The notes: generated by a model not told the origin, from the letters alone. A DNA stretch of 64,000 bases from Arabidopsis thaliana (GCF_000001735.4 NC_003070.9:21127971-21191970); one strand, 5' to 3'; numbered from the stretch's first letter, positions 10,795 through 22,491 are shown. Program-made: numbers and translations.

Positions 10795-13512
10795 TTACTG
10801 TTTAAGGCAGTATCTTGACCTTAGTTTGTCTAAGACCTCTGCATACTCCATTGGGGTTGCTTTATTGCAGAAAACATCTTCCCATATCTTCAGTAGCTCT
10901 GCACCAAGAGAAATCAGATATCACAATTGTTATGATGTAGGTCATTTACACTACATGTATATGCTTTGATCATATTAAAGATCGTTGACATGACATGAAG
11001 AAGAAAGGGAGTACCGTTTTTCTCGGTTGAGGTAAGGCACATGACGAGCATGTTGAATCTAGGAACCTTTGTTAGGTTCTCAATGTATTTAACTGCCAAA
11101 TCCATGTCTTCACTGCAACAAGCAAGAAACCATAAGCACCAATTATTACAAGATTTTTTGGAGAACCAGAATGCAAATGGTCAGTTTACTCACGTGAAGA
11201 ATGAGGCTACACATTTGATTATGTCAACCAGCACCGGAGAGGTCAGGGCGTTCTTGAAAATCTGAGGTAAAGAGCTCGGAGTCGTGACCTGATATATTTA
11301 CAAACCTGGTGAGTTGCACTGTTATTTAGGGATTGAGTTTATTTTTTTGCAGGTGGTATTTCAAACCTTCAACAATTGGCTTCGTAGGGCACTGTCGCCG
11401 GAAAAACTCCGCCAAGAGTTCTCAAATTCGTAAGCAGATTTTGGGGTTTTAATGTTTTTAGAAGCTTCAGTCATCGCAAGTGACGCTGCATGAGCAGCAA
11501 GCTCTTGTACTGATGGCTTTAGTTCCAGCTGTTTAGAAACCTGGTTTTCCTGTAACATTAGAATGGGGACAAGTTTTGTAGCATCAGAGTGGATTTTTTT
11601 GTACCACATCAACCTTTTTAACACTTAGACCACCATTACTTACCGGTCCAGAAGGCTGAGTACCATTTCTGTCAGAAGGCTTCGCCTCCTTTTCATAACT
11701 TTGGCTTCCAGGCGTCACTTTCTTGCTGTCTAGAATTTCCGTGATAGCTGGAATTTTCATGGAACCTTCTTTGCTTTTCTCCTGAAGATAGCATGACAAG
11801 TATAATGAGATAAGCTCTCGAAAATTCCATCTATGCTAACTAAAGATAAAGTTTCCATGTGATAATAATATCCGACAAACTTTACTAGTAAAACTAATTC
11901 TACACGACCTTTTAGATGTGCACTTTTGAACTTAACTTATATCAAACAAAATAAACTTGAAATATACCTCAGGTTGTATATTTTCAATGAGCTTCTTTCC
12001 CGAACTTTCATTGCTACCTAGAACAGGCTGAACAATATCCCTGTTCGTTTTGGCCACTAGGGTCACTGGCTTTGAAGTCATTTCTGTCTTTGGCTTTTGT
12101 ATTTTCTTATCTAAACCTGATGTTTTGAGTAATTCTTGTGCAGTGCTTTGCATTGCTCCAGTGGCTTTCTCAATGATTTCCTGCTCAAAATTCAAAAAGT
12201 TAAGTATTTGTGAAGCATTTAAAATTAACCTGGCAAAAATGCAGCAAAGAAGCATATGAAAATATTACTTTCTCGAGCAAAGATTTGATATCGGCATATT
12301 GCTTCTTAAGTTCCTGGCTCTCAGGCTCCAATCTTAAGGCAAACTCAGCATCTGCGAATAATTTTAATCACCTTACATATGCAGCAACATGTAATAAAGA
12401 AATTGTATGTATCTTAACAGAACAGAATGAATGATTATATGGGTGCGAGGGATACCTTCTTTGGCTTCTTTAATCATGCCGAGTTCTTTTCTTGCTGTTG
12501 CTCGGCGTGAGTAAGCTTTTATATATCGATCATCCAGATTTAAAGCTTCTGTGCAGTCAACCTCAGCCTCTCGATATCTAATGTAAGAATCATTTTACAA
12601 AGTCAGAAAATATAGCTTAAAGAGGATCAGGTAATGGAAGACAAGTGGACACACACAAGAGTCACAGTGATGAATGAATAAAACCAATGAAACAGACAAT
12701 GAGCAAACCTTTTGATTTTAAGGTAAGCCATTGCTCGATTTGCATAAGTCACAGCATTTGGCGATAAAGCAATGCTCCGAGAGTAACAATCAATCGCCTC
12801 ATTGAACTTCTTCTGCTTGAAGAATTCATTACCCTGTATTCCAAGAGAGGTCCATGAGAAAGATTGCATCACGAGAATATCACATAACAAAAACAAAGCT
12901 TGAAGAAGAGAAAGTACCTGCTCCTTCTCTGAACTAGAATCCAATAGACTTTCTCCAATCAAACTACTCGACAAATCCCTAATGGAACGATACTTTTTAG
13001 CAAAGTCATATTTCCCTGACCCACTTGGTCTGAACGTCTCACTACTCTGAAAGTTCAAAACAAGGAATCTCATAAGGATGCATTAAGTTTTACAAATGAG
13101 AGCACTTCTGTATATACACAAAAGAACGAACCGGATTCGACGAATTAGCAGGTTGTTGCTTAATCTTCTTGTCTTTATCCTTCAATGAGAGTTCCCAATC
13201 CTGCAAGTCATTGAAAAATCCCTGGAAATCCTGGAAAAAAAAATTCGAAACCAAACGATGCAAGTAAACATCTAATTCGTTCTTAGTCTATATACATAAT
13301 CGATTGTACAACAGTTCGTTGAACTAACAATCTCCATGAAATCTAGATAACGAAGTGGAGATAAGGAGCACGAGTCGTTTCGATTTTTTTCCTTTTTCAT
13401 TCTCGAGTAAACAGAGATTTTAGCTAGAGAAGATTCATGTAAGAAAGATGAATCGAGTAGAAATGGTTACCTGAGTTTGATCGCGGCCGTGTTTGCTCGG
13501 TGACCTAGCCAT
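10795..13512 (-). CDS. TPR5: TPR protein with RPAP3 C-terminal domain (TPR5, R2TP co-chaperone type)
   Basis: Twelve exons were rebuilt on the minus strand: 13512-13471, 13230-13132, 13046-12918, 12833-12709, 12577-12456, 12351-12269, 12180-11968, 11781-11644, 11549-11367, 11288-11194, 11112-11015 and 10898-10795. They give 476 residues in one frame. Residues about 91-200 form three tetratricopeptide repeats (GNEFFKQKKFNEAIDCYSRS, NPNAVTYANRA-type turns, YSRRATARKELG). These clamps usually bind the EEVD tail of HSP90/HSP70. Residues 379-476 match the RPAP3/Spaghetti C-terminal domain. The layout is that of Tah1/RPAP3 in the R2TP complex, which assembles snoRNPs, PIKKs and RNA polymerases. The long middle is charged and probably disordered. 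I take it as At1g56440 (TPR5). It shares a promoter region with PBG1. Confidence 0.92.
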
Positions 13513-13999
13513 TCTGAGAGAGATTCTCCGGCGAGCAAATAGTCGACGAGAAAGAGCAAAGATGATTCTAGAAGAAGACTGAGAAAGTCACAGAGTTCAA
13601 TTTTGAACTACAGTATTGGACTTGGGCTTTCCGATATTTGAGTAATGTCGGGTGGGGTCATGTCAGTAACCGGGTTAAATCGATAATATTGGTTGAGATC
13701 GGGTAGGTCGGGTCAAATCGAGAATAAACCGGCCCGTTTGACACCTCTACGTGTGAAACTGAGTCAGGTCGGGTCAGGTAAAGAACCGTATTAAACCAAT
13801 AAATTGATATTAGTGTGTGAGATCAAATCGGATCGGGTGAATAACCAGGTTAAACCGGTAAACACCGGGTCAGGCCCGATTCGCTATGTTTCTTGAGCGA
13901 AAGGAAATCACAGAAGTCTTTTTAGTGAGGTAAACAAAACCAAAACCATCAGATCTTAAGAAGAAGAACCTAAAGCTCACTACGATATTTTTCGAGAAT
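13513..13999. promoter_or_regulatory. Shared divergent promoter of TPR5 and PBG1
   Basis: Only 487 bases separate the start codons of two divergently read genes for protein-quality machinery. The gap holds a block (13620-13880) of repeated 'cgggt(c/t)' and 'aaccggt' phrases, with GGCCCG near 13732 and TGGGCTTT near 13625. Such GGCCC/TGGGC motifs are common in promoters of plant growth-related genes. No TATA box is obvious. That both genes use this interval is an inference from geometry. Confidence 0.55.
13640..13880. repeat. Degenerate 'cgggtc/aaccgg' repeat block
   Basis: Phrases such as 'gtcgggtcaaatcg', 'gtcaggtcgggtcagg' and 'ggttaaaccggtaaacaccgggt' recur irregularly. This vocabulary is common in dispersed Arabidopsis repeats of transposon origin. 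No terminal repeats or target duplication could be fixed, so the class is not assigned. Confidence 0.35.
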
Positions 14000-16216
14000 A
14001 TGACGACTGTAAGTCAGATCAATCTCGTCTTCAATGTTCTTATTACTATCTCTGCTTCTGATCCTTCTAGGTTTGATTTCGTTTTCCTGATTTTGATTTT
14101 GTTTCTTCTTCTGAGCAGTTTTCTGTTCCGATTGATAACGGAGATTCTATGAAGATCGCAGAAGAAGAATCACAAAGAACACTGTAAAAATCTCTTACTC
14201 TTATGCTTATGTAGGGTTTTCGATTTTGAGAAAATTTGGGATTCGATTTTGAATTTATTAGGGTTTTGTTTTGGTTTTTTGTTTAGGTACCCATATGTTA
14301 CTGGAACTTCAATTGTTGCAATCAAGTACAAAGATGGGGTTTTGATGGCTTCTGATATGGGAGGTATGTCTCAGCTCCTAGTTTCAGCTCTTTATTTGGT
14401 TAAGTATTTGTATTGGTTTAATGTATGCACAAATTTTTGCAATGTATGTTTAGATTTACATCTGTTATAAGCTTGATTGCTTGAATCGTTTGTTTTGCCT
14501 CTCTTGGTGTTTGTTTGGTTAAATCTGTTTCTTTTTCTCTGTGAGAGATCATCACAAGTCAGTGAATAGATCATGTGTTTCAGATATGCTCGTTTCATGC
14601 GTATGAATCCTTCAAATTTCATTTCTCTAGTGTCTTTTCTGCTACATTTTTAAGTATGGTTTGATTCTTTTGGTCAAATTTGATTTTTGCATCTTTATAG
14701 ACGATTCAGTGAATTAGGGTCAAACACTATTATGCAGAACAGGTTTTGTTATGTCTATTAGCTGCTTGATTGATAATAATATGTATTTTGGGCTAAACAT
14801 ATAGACAAGCAATTGCTTTTTGTTTTTTATGAGATTAGTTTCACATCCCCCTTGCATTTGTTTTCTTAGCTACGTTATCTTTCCAACATAGAATGTTACA
14901 GTTCTTTGGTTGTTCCTGTTTCGTCTCTTTAATATTGTTAGATTTAGGGTAAACTAAGAATTGAGGCTTCTTTTATGAATGATCCAGAGAATAATGTTGA
15001 AAAGTCTTGACTGTTTCTAGATCTTTTTGCTTTTGTTTCGGTTCCCTGTGTGCCATCCATTGTTAATTAGGTCAAGAGATGACAACTGAGAATTAACGTT
15101 ACAACCATCAACCAGTACTTAGCTATGTTCATTGAAATAGTTTGATTTCTCATATCTTAACACCGACTCACAATAAGTAAGAGCTGTCATTTGTTTGTAC
15201 GGTTAATAATTTTGATGGTATATCTATGTAGCTTGGATTATTCTTTTATGTTCTAATGGTGTGATCCTGGTTTCCTGGGACTTATGCACCAGGGAAATTA
15301 CGATATTGTGCCATCAACTCACTTTCAAATTTTTGCATGCAGGTTCATATGGATCAACCTTAAGATACAAGAACATCGAGAGAGTGAAGGCTATTGGTAA
15401 GCATTCTCTTCTTGGTGCCAGCGGAGAAATCAGCGACTTTCAGGAGATTCTCCGTTATCTTGATGAGCTCACGTAAGAATCCGTTTGGTTCAATTTTTTT
15501 ATATTTTAATCTTTCCTTGTCAATTATCAAGCCTCACAAGCCCTTGGTTTTACACAGCCTGAATGATAACATGTGGGATGATGGTAACTCTTTGGGACCA
15601 AAAGAGATTCACAACTATCTGACCCGTGTGATGTACAACCGTCGCAACAAGTTTAACCCTCTGTGGAACACTCTCGTCCTTGGAGGCGTCAAAAATGGGA
15701 AAAGTTACCTTGGAATGGTACGTCTCAGTCTTTCAAGTCACATATATAAAATTTTCTTATGAATGTAACTATTGATTTGGATCCATTTGCTTCTCTCTAG
15801 GTGTCAATGATTGGTGTTAGTTTTGAGGACGATCATGTTGCCACTGGATTTGGAAACCACCTTGCTAGGCCAATTCTTCGTGATGAGTGGCATGCAGACC
15901 TGAGTTTTGAAGATGGTGTCAAGCTACTTGAGAAATGTATGCGTGTGCTTCTTTACCGTGACAGATCTGCTATTAACAAGCTTCAGGTTTGTCTCTAATA
16001 ACAAGTTTTGTTTACCGTTATCTCATCTCGTATAATCTTTGTTTAGTTTGGTAGAAGTTCTTCATAAGGATTGTAATAACAGAAAATATGAAAACTGTGC
16101 AGATAGCGAAGATCACGGAAGAGGGCGTGACGGTCTCACAGCCATACTCATTGAAGACATACTGGGAATTCTCGTCATTCCACAACCCAACTGCTGGTGC
16201 TGCAGGCTCCTGGTAA
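14000..16216 (+). CDS. PBG1: 20S proteasome beta-type subunit G1 (beta 7)
   Basis: Seven exons (14000-14008, 14119-14183, 14287-14363, 15343-15472, 15558-15717, 15801-15986, 16103-16216) give 246 residues. The protein is a non-catalytic beta 7 subunit of the 20S core particle of the 26S proteasome, in cytosol and nucleus. It has the NTN-hydrolase/beta-proteasome fold segments YVTGTSIVAIKYKDGVLMASD and HSLLGASGEISDFQ, and ends GAAGSW. It lacks the Gly-Thr cleavage site and N-terminal Thr nucleophile of the active beta 1, 2 and 5 subunits, as expected for beta 7. The first coding exon is only nine bases (ATGACGACT). This is At1g56450 as I remember it. It is divergent from TPR5. Confidence 0.97.
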
Positions 16217-16688
16217 GAAGCCAAGCAACCACATCGGCTGGCGATCTTTTAAGGAAGCTTTTATTTTATTTTATGTGATGTTGTTAAACACTTTGTACTG
16301 TAGTTGTTTTACTATTAAACTTGGTGGTTTCTTTCTGACAGTCCAGAGTTTAGATCAATGAGGATTTATAAAAAGTACTGGATATCTTTGGGTAGTAATC
16401 CATACCTTTGTTCATTGTTGATCGTTCTCCATCGCTTTTTGGTCTCCTTTCTCTTTTCTCATTTTAAGTGAAGTTGACACAATTTGCACACAAATTCATA
16501 AAATTAATAAATCATCTATTGGAACCTACTCTCTCATTATTTATTAATCATAATTATTTCAGTAAATTCTTAACAAGTAAAGTATTAACAACTCCATTTC
16601 GTGATATGCATTATTCATCTCCTAATTGAATCCAAATTCCAAAAGTACAAATTCCATCAGGTTATTATCTAGTCAAATAGGTTTTTAA
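16217..16688. other. PBG1 3' flank
   Basis: This should hold the PBG1 3' UTR and then AT-rich spacer up to the MITE. No ORF or repeat was identified. Confidence 0.5.
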
Positions 16689-16940
16689 GAGCATCTCCAT
16701 TAGAAATTCAAAGAGTTTTCCAAACAAACAAAAAAATAAAGTTTTATTATATGATTAATTTTTTTTATTTTAGTTAAAAACTGAACTAATGATAAAGAGA
16801 GAAATGTCATGATGAGTTGTAGAGAGTATCTCATAGTTTCTCAAGTGAGAAACTTTCTACCTTCTTTCTCTTTCATTTTTAATATTTTTATTTTTTTAGT
16901 TGTGAAAAACTCTTGTGAAAAACTTCTAATGGAAATGGTC
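16689..16940. mobile_element. PIF/Harbinger-like MITE (second family member)
   Basis: Left end GAGCATCTCCATTAGAA pairs with the complement of the right end (GACCATTTCCATTAGAA) over 17 bases with two mismatches. The 252-bp body is flanked by TAA on both sides (16686-16688 and 16941-16943). The end type is the same as in the element at 3792-4126, but the interior and length differ. It encodes no protein. Confidence 0.75.
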
Positions 16941-17246
16941 TAATAGTTACAAGATCTATTAAATTCATAGGGTGAGTAGTTTTCTTGAACTTGTAAACGT
17001 AACAAGTTGTATATTTTCTTGAAATTTATAACCCGTTTTCTTGAACGCTGAATTTTATAGTTCTTTTAAAATTCCAATAATTATTTAAATTATAATTTAA
17101 CTTTTCTAAAATCAATTTCCGACTATTGTGTTATCATTTTTGATCAAATTACAAATAATTTAGATTTTAATTTCTTATATTATTTTTCATGAAATTTATA
17201 CTCATGAAAATACCCTAACGACTATTACTAGTGCTCATTTCTACAC

Positions 17247-17602
17247 ACGTCTTAAATATTCAAATTAGATACTCCAACTCTCGATTTTATGCGTATTCAG
17301 AATCGTAAATTAACAAATATTAGTCAACTGTTACAAATGTTGACTTAATTGACACGTGTGTAACAAAGTGGCGATTCTACTTTGTAAACTTCGTTTAGTC
17401 AAACCTTAGATCTTTTACAAATTTAAGCATATACAATACCAACCACCAAACATGGTCGTTTTACAAAGAAAAATTGCCAACTTATCACACACGTGACAAC
17501 TGAGTCAACATATATCCCGATTGACTAACGTCCGTTAATAACGACTTGAAATTATGCATAAAAATCGACAGTTAGAGTATGTAATTTGAATAATTAAGAC
17601 GT
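17247..17602. mobile_element. Foldback element with about 142-bp imperfect inverted arms
   Basis: The arm 17247-17388 is roughly complementary, with gaps and about three-quarters identity by eye, to 17460-17602. Shared blocks include ACGTCTTAA-ATTCAAATTA, TATGC, GTTGACT, CACGTGTGT and CTTTGTAAA. A 71-bp unique centre holds no ORF. Long arms with a short centre suggest a Mutator-like or foldback MITE. No target duplication was resolved. Each arm carries a CACGTG G-box and TTGAC W-box cores. Confidence 0.65.
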
Positions 17603-17760
17603 TTTCATATAAATGTTAGAATAAGTACATGTCTAAAAGAGTTCTTTGCAGATTGTTGGGATTGGGAAAAACTCTTTCTTTTTCTTTTGTAAATAGAAAA
17701 TTTTACGTATGTCAAACTAATATAAACATGCTTTAATTTATATAATAAATATAAATAAAT

Positions 17761-17860
17761 GGGGAAGTGCCTTTACTCAAGTGGTTAAGTCTATTTGATT
17801 CCATATTTCCCATCGTAGTTTGACTCCACTAAATCGCGTTATCCCGCGTAGTAAAGATTG
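17761..17860 (+). repeat. tRNA-like pol III promoter segment, possible SINE relic
   Basis: 'ctcaagtggttaag' (17776-17789) resembles a tRNA A box. 'agtttgactcc' (17817-17827) resembles a B box (consensus GGTTCGANTCC) at roughly tRNA spacing. The segment does not fold into a clean cloverleaf in my reading and lacks an acceptor-stem match. I favour a tRNA-derived SINE head or a tRNA pseudogene over a working tRNA. Confidence 0.35.
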
Positions 17861-18794
17861 ACTATGGATCGAATTTTCTCGATTCAAAGATGTCAAAAAA
17901 ACATAAACAAATATATACTAACATTTTTATCAAATATTAGAAAATTCAGTCCTATGAACTCATTATGTTTCTTTATTTTTTTTAAATTATTTGCAAACAA
18001 CACATTACAATGCAACAATAAAACATACTTTCAGATTTCAATCCAAAATGTTAAGTAACATATACAAAAACCAAAACATATATTGCTTGTACACGTACCA
18101 CTACCTTCTCAAGTTTTGCAATCTCTATAATAATAACATAAACATACATTATCGTTAGACACTTGAGAGATGTGAGGGAGAGTGCAGTTTTGTAATGGGC
18201 CGATTTACGACAAAATAAGCGAAATATAAGGCCCTGAGTATATAAATATTACTGTTTAGCGGTAAACCCTGTCTGTGAACGCTAACGTTAACCAAGTAGG
18301 CTTAGATTAGTCTAACCTACGCCCTTTTGTTTCTTTGGCTCCAGAGGAACAAGAGTGAAGACGGTGAAGTTCCACAGCTTCTTCGTCAACTCCAATAAAC
18401 CATAAACGCTAATTCCAATTTAGCGTGCTCAAAGTTCGATCCTTTGAATCTAAATCAGGTATAGAATTTTGTTTAATCGACCTCTTTATTCGAGCTCTTA
18501 GCTTTTGTCTTTGTTGTTTTTGATCGAATTGAAGAAACTGGGTAACAATTTCAAAACCCAGATCCTTAAACTTCATTAAATTGACCAATCCAACTTGATT
18601 TCTGATTCTAAAACATGATTCTTAAAACCAATCCTCTACATGCTTGCTTAGTGTATGAACTTGAATTGATAACAAATTTATCAGTCAAGTATCTGAATTT
18701 AGCTAAGACCTTCTCTTTTTTGGATGTTCTGATTTCATTATCTGATGGACTTAGGTATGTGGAGCTTTGATTTTTGAGTGAAACAAAAACAATT
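17861..18794. other. Upstream region and 5' UTR with intron of the Ies2-like gene
   Basis: AT-rich to about 18170, then less so. TGGGCC at about 18197 and AGGCCC at about 18230 are site II-like motifs common in growth genes. A likely 5' leader intron runs from a donor near 18459 (aatcag|gtatag) to an acceptor near 18753 (gacttag|gtatgtgg). The short frame at 17858-18058 is low complexity and not believed. Confidence 0.5.
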
Positions 18795-21498
18795 ATGGAA
18801 AGTCTTGGAGGTATTGGATTCAGTAATACGAGTAGTGCAACAAAGAAGAAGAGAAGCACTACATTGCGTCGGCCTTGGAATGATCGACAGTTACAGGATT
18901 CTTCTTCATTGCCATCCACACCAGTCGCTGACAATGTAAGAAACCAAAAACATATCAATCTTTGCAATGAAAAATTCATTCTTTTACTTGTTAGAATAGT
19001 TTTCGGGGTAGGTATTGTCTTCATACTTCTTTAGTATCTATGTAGAATAGTCACTTTTACTCTACGGCCGTTAAAGTTTCTGCCTTTATCTATCTATCCA
19101 TCTCAATAACACTTTGGAGCATTGTGAACTTTCTGGTCCCTTCATGTGTCTACTACTATTATATGCGCGAGTTGTGTTAACTGATATTGAAAGTGGCTTT
19201 GTGTTTGCAGAATAGTTTTACCGCTAAGTATCGTCTTCATTCTTCTTTAGTATTCATGTACAATAGTCACTTTTACTCTGCTGCCGTAAAAGTTTCTACC
19301 TTTATGTATGTATCCATATCAATAACATTTTGGATCATTGTGAACATTTGATATTAATGTGTCTACTACTTTTATGTGTGTGACTTGTTTTAACTGATAT
19401 GTGTAGAAATTGGCTTTTATGTTTGTAGAATGAGAATAAGATAGAAGAGAGGGAAGCAGTGGAGTCGGATGAAGGTTCAACGAATGGTTCATTCCAAGGA
19501 AGTAACCAAGTGAGGCAAGGTGGAGGCCACAGCACTGCATCCACTGAAGGGTTTCTTGTACCTAGTAAAAAGAAAGACACAATTGACACGACAGAACGTC
19601 GAGCTGGTTTTGATGAGAATATCATCAAGAAGGTTAAACTCAAACTTGGTGGTTCGTCAAAAACTATAAATATAATATCAGCATCCGATGGTGCTTCTGA
19701 TATTGGATTGTGTTCGACAAAGTCGTCCCATGCATCAGATGATGCCTTGGGGATTGGGCAGACTTACCAGGTAGTTAATCCTTTCTTAAATGCTAAATGT
19801 TTCTCATTTCCTCAACGAAGTATGTGTTGGTGATTGCCTGAGTTTTTTCAGTCTTTCTGATGAAATTAGGCTACAACATTTGTAATTTGTTATTGTCTAC
19901 TTATTTACTCACAGGAAATTTCAAACGAGCGATCGACTAAACTAAGAGGGACACCGTTGGACACTGCAAGCAAATCAGATTCATGTAATGATACCCGAGA
20001 TAGCAAAGCGAACACAAATCCTATTCGTAAAAGCAACCGGATTTCTAAACGACGTGTTCTGGATGAAGAACTCGATAGTCTTGATGATGATGACGAAGAA
20101 ATTCAATTTCTCAGAAGGATGAAAATGGCTAAAGTTGTGGCTGTAGAAGAAGATGTTGATGACGATGAAGACAGGACCAGAAAACATAAAAAGCTTTCCA
20201 AGGTAATGAAACAAAATGTAGAATTCCCACGTGGTGTAGGAACATCAGAAAAATCAGCCAAGAAGGATAAGATGGGAAAAGCATTTGACGATGCTGATTA
20301 TGTCAAGGATGATGATGAGGAAGAAGAAGAGGCTGTTTCAGATGTTGAGCTAGAAAATAAGAGCGCGAGAACTAGAAGAGGAGCTGAAGAAGGTCAGAGT
20401 GAAGTTAAGACAGAAATGACTGTGACTACTCGTCGACGTTCTGGACATAGTGGAAACCTTATCGAGTTTCCTCGTGGCCTACCTCCTGCTCCACCTAGAA
20501 GTAAGCTTGATGAATATCTAATCTACTCTTCTTTTGTTATTAGATAAAGAGGCTATCACTAAAATCACAATCTTGAATTTTTAGTCGGGTACTTGCTATG
20601 TTGCACTCACGTTAGATTGTTGACTCAATCGCAGGGCCTAGTGACTTTGTTCAGTGACCTACATAGTTGCTCAATTTATGCTATAGTTGAGGTTCTTATC
20701 AAATTGTTCTCCTACTCAGAGCTTTTTGTTTGTTTTGTTTGCTTACAGAGCGAAAAGAAAATGGATTAGAGGTTGATCAGCAACTAAAGAAAGCTGAGGC
20801 TGCCCAGAGACGTAAATTGCAAGTCGAAAAGGCAGCTAGAGAATCAGAGGTTTGATCCTGTTTTTCTTTTTTCAGTGGAACGAAATATATGACGAGCATG
20901 CTTACATAATCTTTCTCACATCGGTAGGCTGAGGCAATCAGGAAGATTCTGGGACAAGACTCTAGCAGAAAGAAGAAGGAAGATAAGATAAAGAAACGCC
21001 AAGAAGACAAGGCCAAGGTATAAACTGCAATGATACTTTCGAAAGGTTTCATGGCTGTATAACCAATTTCTGCTGCTGTTGAATGAAAGCATCTTATGTG
21101 TGATCATTTCTATCAATCTTACGATTGTTTGCAATCTGTTTTATGCAGGAGAAGGCTGCAGACTCGATTGCCCGTAGATCAGACACAGTGAAGTGGGTGA
21201 TGGGTCCTTCAGGAACCATAGTAACCTTCCCAGAAGAACTTGGATTGCCAAGTATATTCAACTCTACACCACACAGGTATGATTCGATGCAAAGACTCAT
21301 TACCTCATTTGGATCAAGCAATGCTGTTAAAGTGAATTTAACCGAAATTGACATGGTTCACCTTGCTAACGAAGTAGTTATCCTCCACCGCGGGAAAGAT
21401 GTGCGGGTCCAGAATGTACAAACCCATACAAATATAGAGATTCAGAGTCAAATCTTCCATTGTGCAGCCTCCGATGCTACAAGGCAATCAAAGGCTAA
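18795..21498 (+). CDS. PAPA-1 / zf-HIT protein, INO80 Ies2-like subunit
   Basis: Seven exons (18795-18935, 19429-19770, 19915-20500, 20749-20849, 20928-21017, 21149-21276, 21378-21498) yield 502 residues in one frame. The first half is low complexity with Ser and acidic tracts and basic, nuclear-type motifs. Residues about 330-430 are the charged helical PAPA-1 region (AEAAQRRKLQVEKAARESEA and following). The end is a HIT zinc finger with Cys pairs in RCAGPEC and CSLRC. This combination defines Ies2-like subunits of INO80 chromatin remodellers, so a nuclear chromatin role is inferred. I take it as At1g56460. Intron 1 carries a tandem duplication including a second 3' splice site. Reading through the exon 6 donor at 21276 would replace the zinc finger. 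Confidence 0.9.
18993..19426 (+). repeat. Tandem duplication (about 217 bp x2) inside intron 1
   Basis: Copies 18993-19208 and 19209-19426 share most of their sequence, from 'agaatagttttnnnggtaggtattgtcttcat' class phrases to the terminal 'tttgcag/tttgtag' acceptor. Both copies end in a usable pyrimidine-rich acceptor. Splicing to the upstream one (AG at 19209-19210) would read AAT AGT TTT and then later stops, so the downstream one at 19427-19428 is the productive site. Confidence 0.8.
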
Positions 21499-21770
21499 GT
21501 GATGGATATATTGTGATCATACTATTTGTATAATATAATATTTTAGCGTTCATGTAAATACTAATAATAAAGCACTATATCATACTGTTTGTTGTTAAGC
21601 AAGATTTGAATGTTTATAAACATATATGAATATATCATACTGTAACAGTTTTATTTCTAACTTTCGTTTCTTGAATCCAGTTAACCGGACCTAACCAAGT
21701 AACCCAGTTAGCTACAGAGAAGTCAATATCCTCAGCTGCCGACTTCCTTGTCCACGGTTGTTTGTAGTCA
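21499..21770. other. 3' flank of the Ies2-like gene
   Basis: Probable 3' UTR with an AATAAA-like 'aataataaag' near 21562, followed by spacer. Beyond 21770 the sequence begins to resemble the 5' flank of the WRR4-type genes ('ctccataaaaggctttatcc'). Confidence 0.4.
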
Positions 21771-22190
21771 ATGCCAAAAGGTCTTTGCACCGGAGCCCAC
21801 TTGTTTGTTTGTAGTAATAAGTTTACTTTTCTCATTTCCTTCTCCATAAAAGGCTTTATCCAACAACGTCTATCTGATCCTGGATACAATGTCTTCTTCA
21901 CGACTTCACCTCACACCTGGAGATACAATGTCTTCACGAGCTTCCACGGACCAGATGTCCGTAAGGCATTTCTAGCCCATTTACGTAAACAGTTTACCTA
22001 CAATGGAATTACGATGTTTGATGATCAAGGGATCGAGAGGAGCCAAATAATCGCTTCAGCTCTCACAAAAGCCATTAGCCATTAGAGAATTAAGGATCTC
22101 GATCGTATTGCTCTCGAAGAATTATGCTTCTTCCAGTTGGTGTTTAGATGAGCTGTTGGAGTTTTTGGAGTGCAAGGACAACTGTTTGTA
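21771..22190 (+). pseudogene. Truncated TIR-domain fragment of a WRR4-type TNL
   Basis: The segment encodes the start of a TIR domain ([32 protein letters not shown]) nearly identical to the WRR4-cluster genes 18-32 kb away. A 7-bp tandem duplication (CCATTAG at 22072-22078 and 22079-22085) shifts the frame and creates a stop. The shifted frame then continues the domain ([20 protein letters not shown]) to a second stop near 22187. The expected MASSSS leader is also out of frame with the domain. NB-ARC and LRR exons are absent. The upstream flank resembles the WRR4A promoter, so the copy moved with its 5' end. Confidence 0.9.
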
Positions 22191-22491
22191 GCCATGTGAG
22201 TTCTGTAAGGTGAAAAATATGTAGTATTCACCAAATGAATTATTGGTAATTAATGAAACCTTTGTAAATTTTATAGCCTTCCTCGATAGCTGTAGGAACA
22301 TTTTGAATTGTAGTTTATCCGATCAACGATATAATTGATACACGAACATAAGAAGAAACTACATATTGTTGAGAAACCAAAAAACTCTATATATCCATCA
22401 TTTGCCTTTAAATGAGTCAGCGATAAACCTAGGGGTAAATCACAATGACAAAGGTCATTCACGTACACTAGATTTACAAATTATTGATCAT
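22191..22491. other. Spacer between TIR fragment and PME gene
   Basis: No feature identified; probably contains the 3' UTR of the minus-strand PME gene that ends at 22492. Confidence 0.4.

Noticed and set aside
15801..16278. Minus-strand and shifted frames over the PBG1 3' end
   Set aside because: Shadows of PBG1 exons, which are fully explained by the proteasome subunit.
18608..19024. 138-codon minus-strand frame
   Set aside because: It is the antisense of the first exon and intron of the Ies2-like gene and has no recognisable domain.
21771..21888. Upstream in-frame extension of the TIR fragment as a true N-terminus
   Set aside because: The sequence resembles the non-coding 5' flank of WRR4A, so the extension is read-through of leader DNA.
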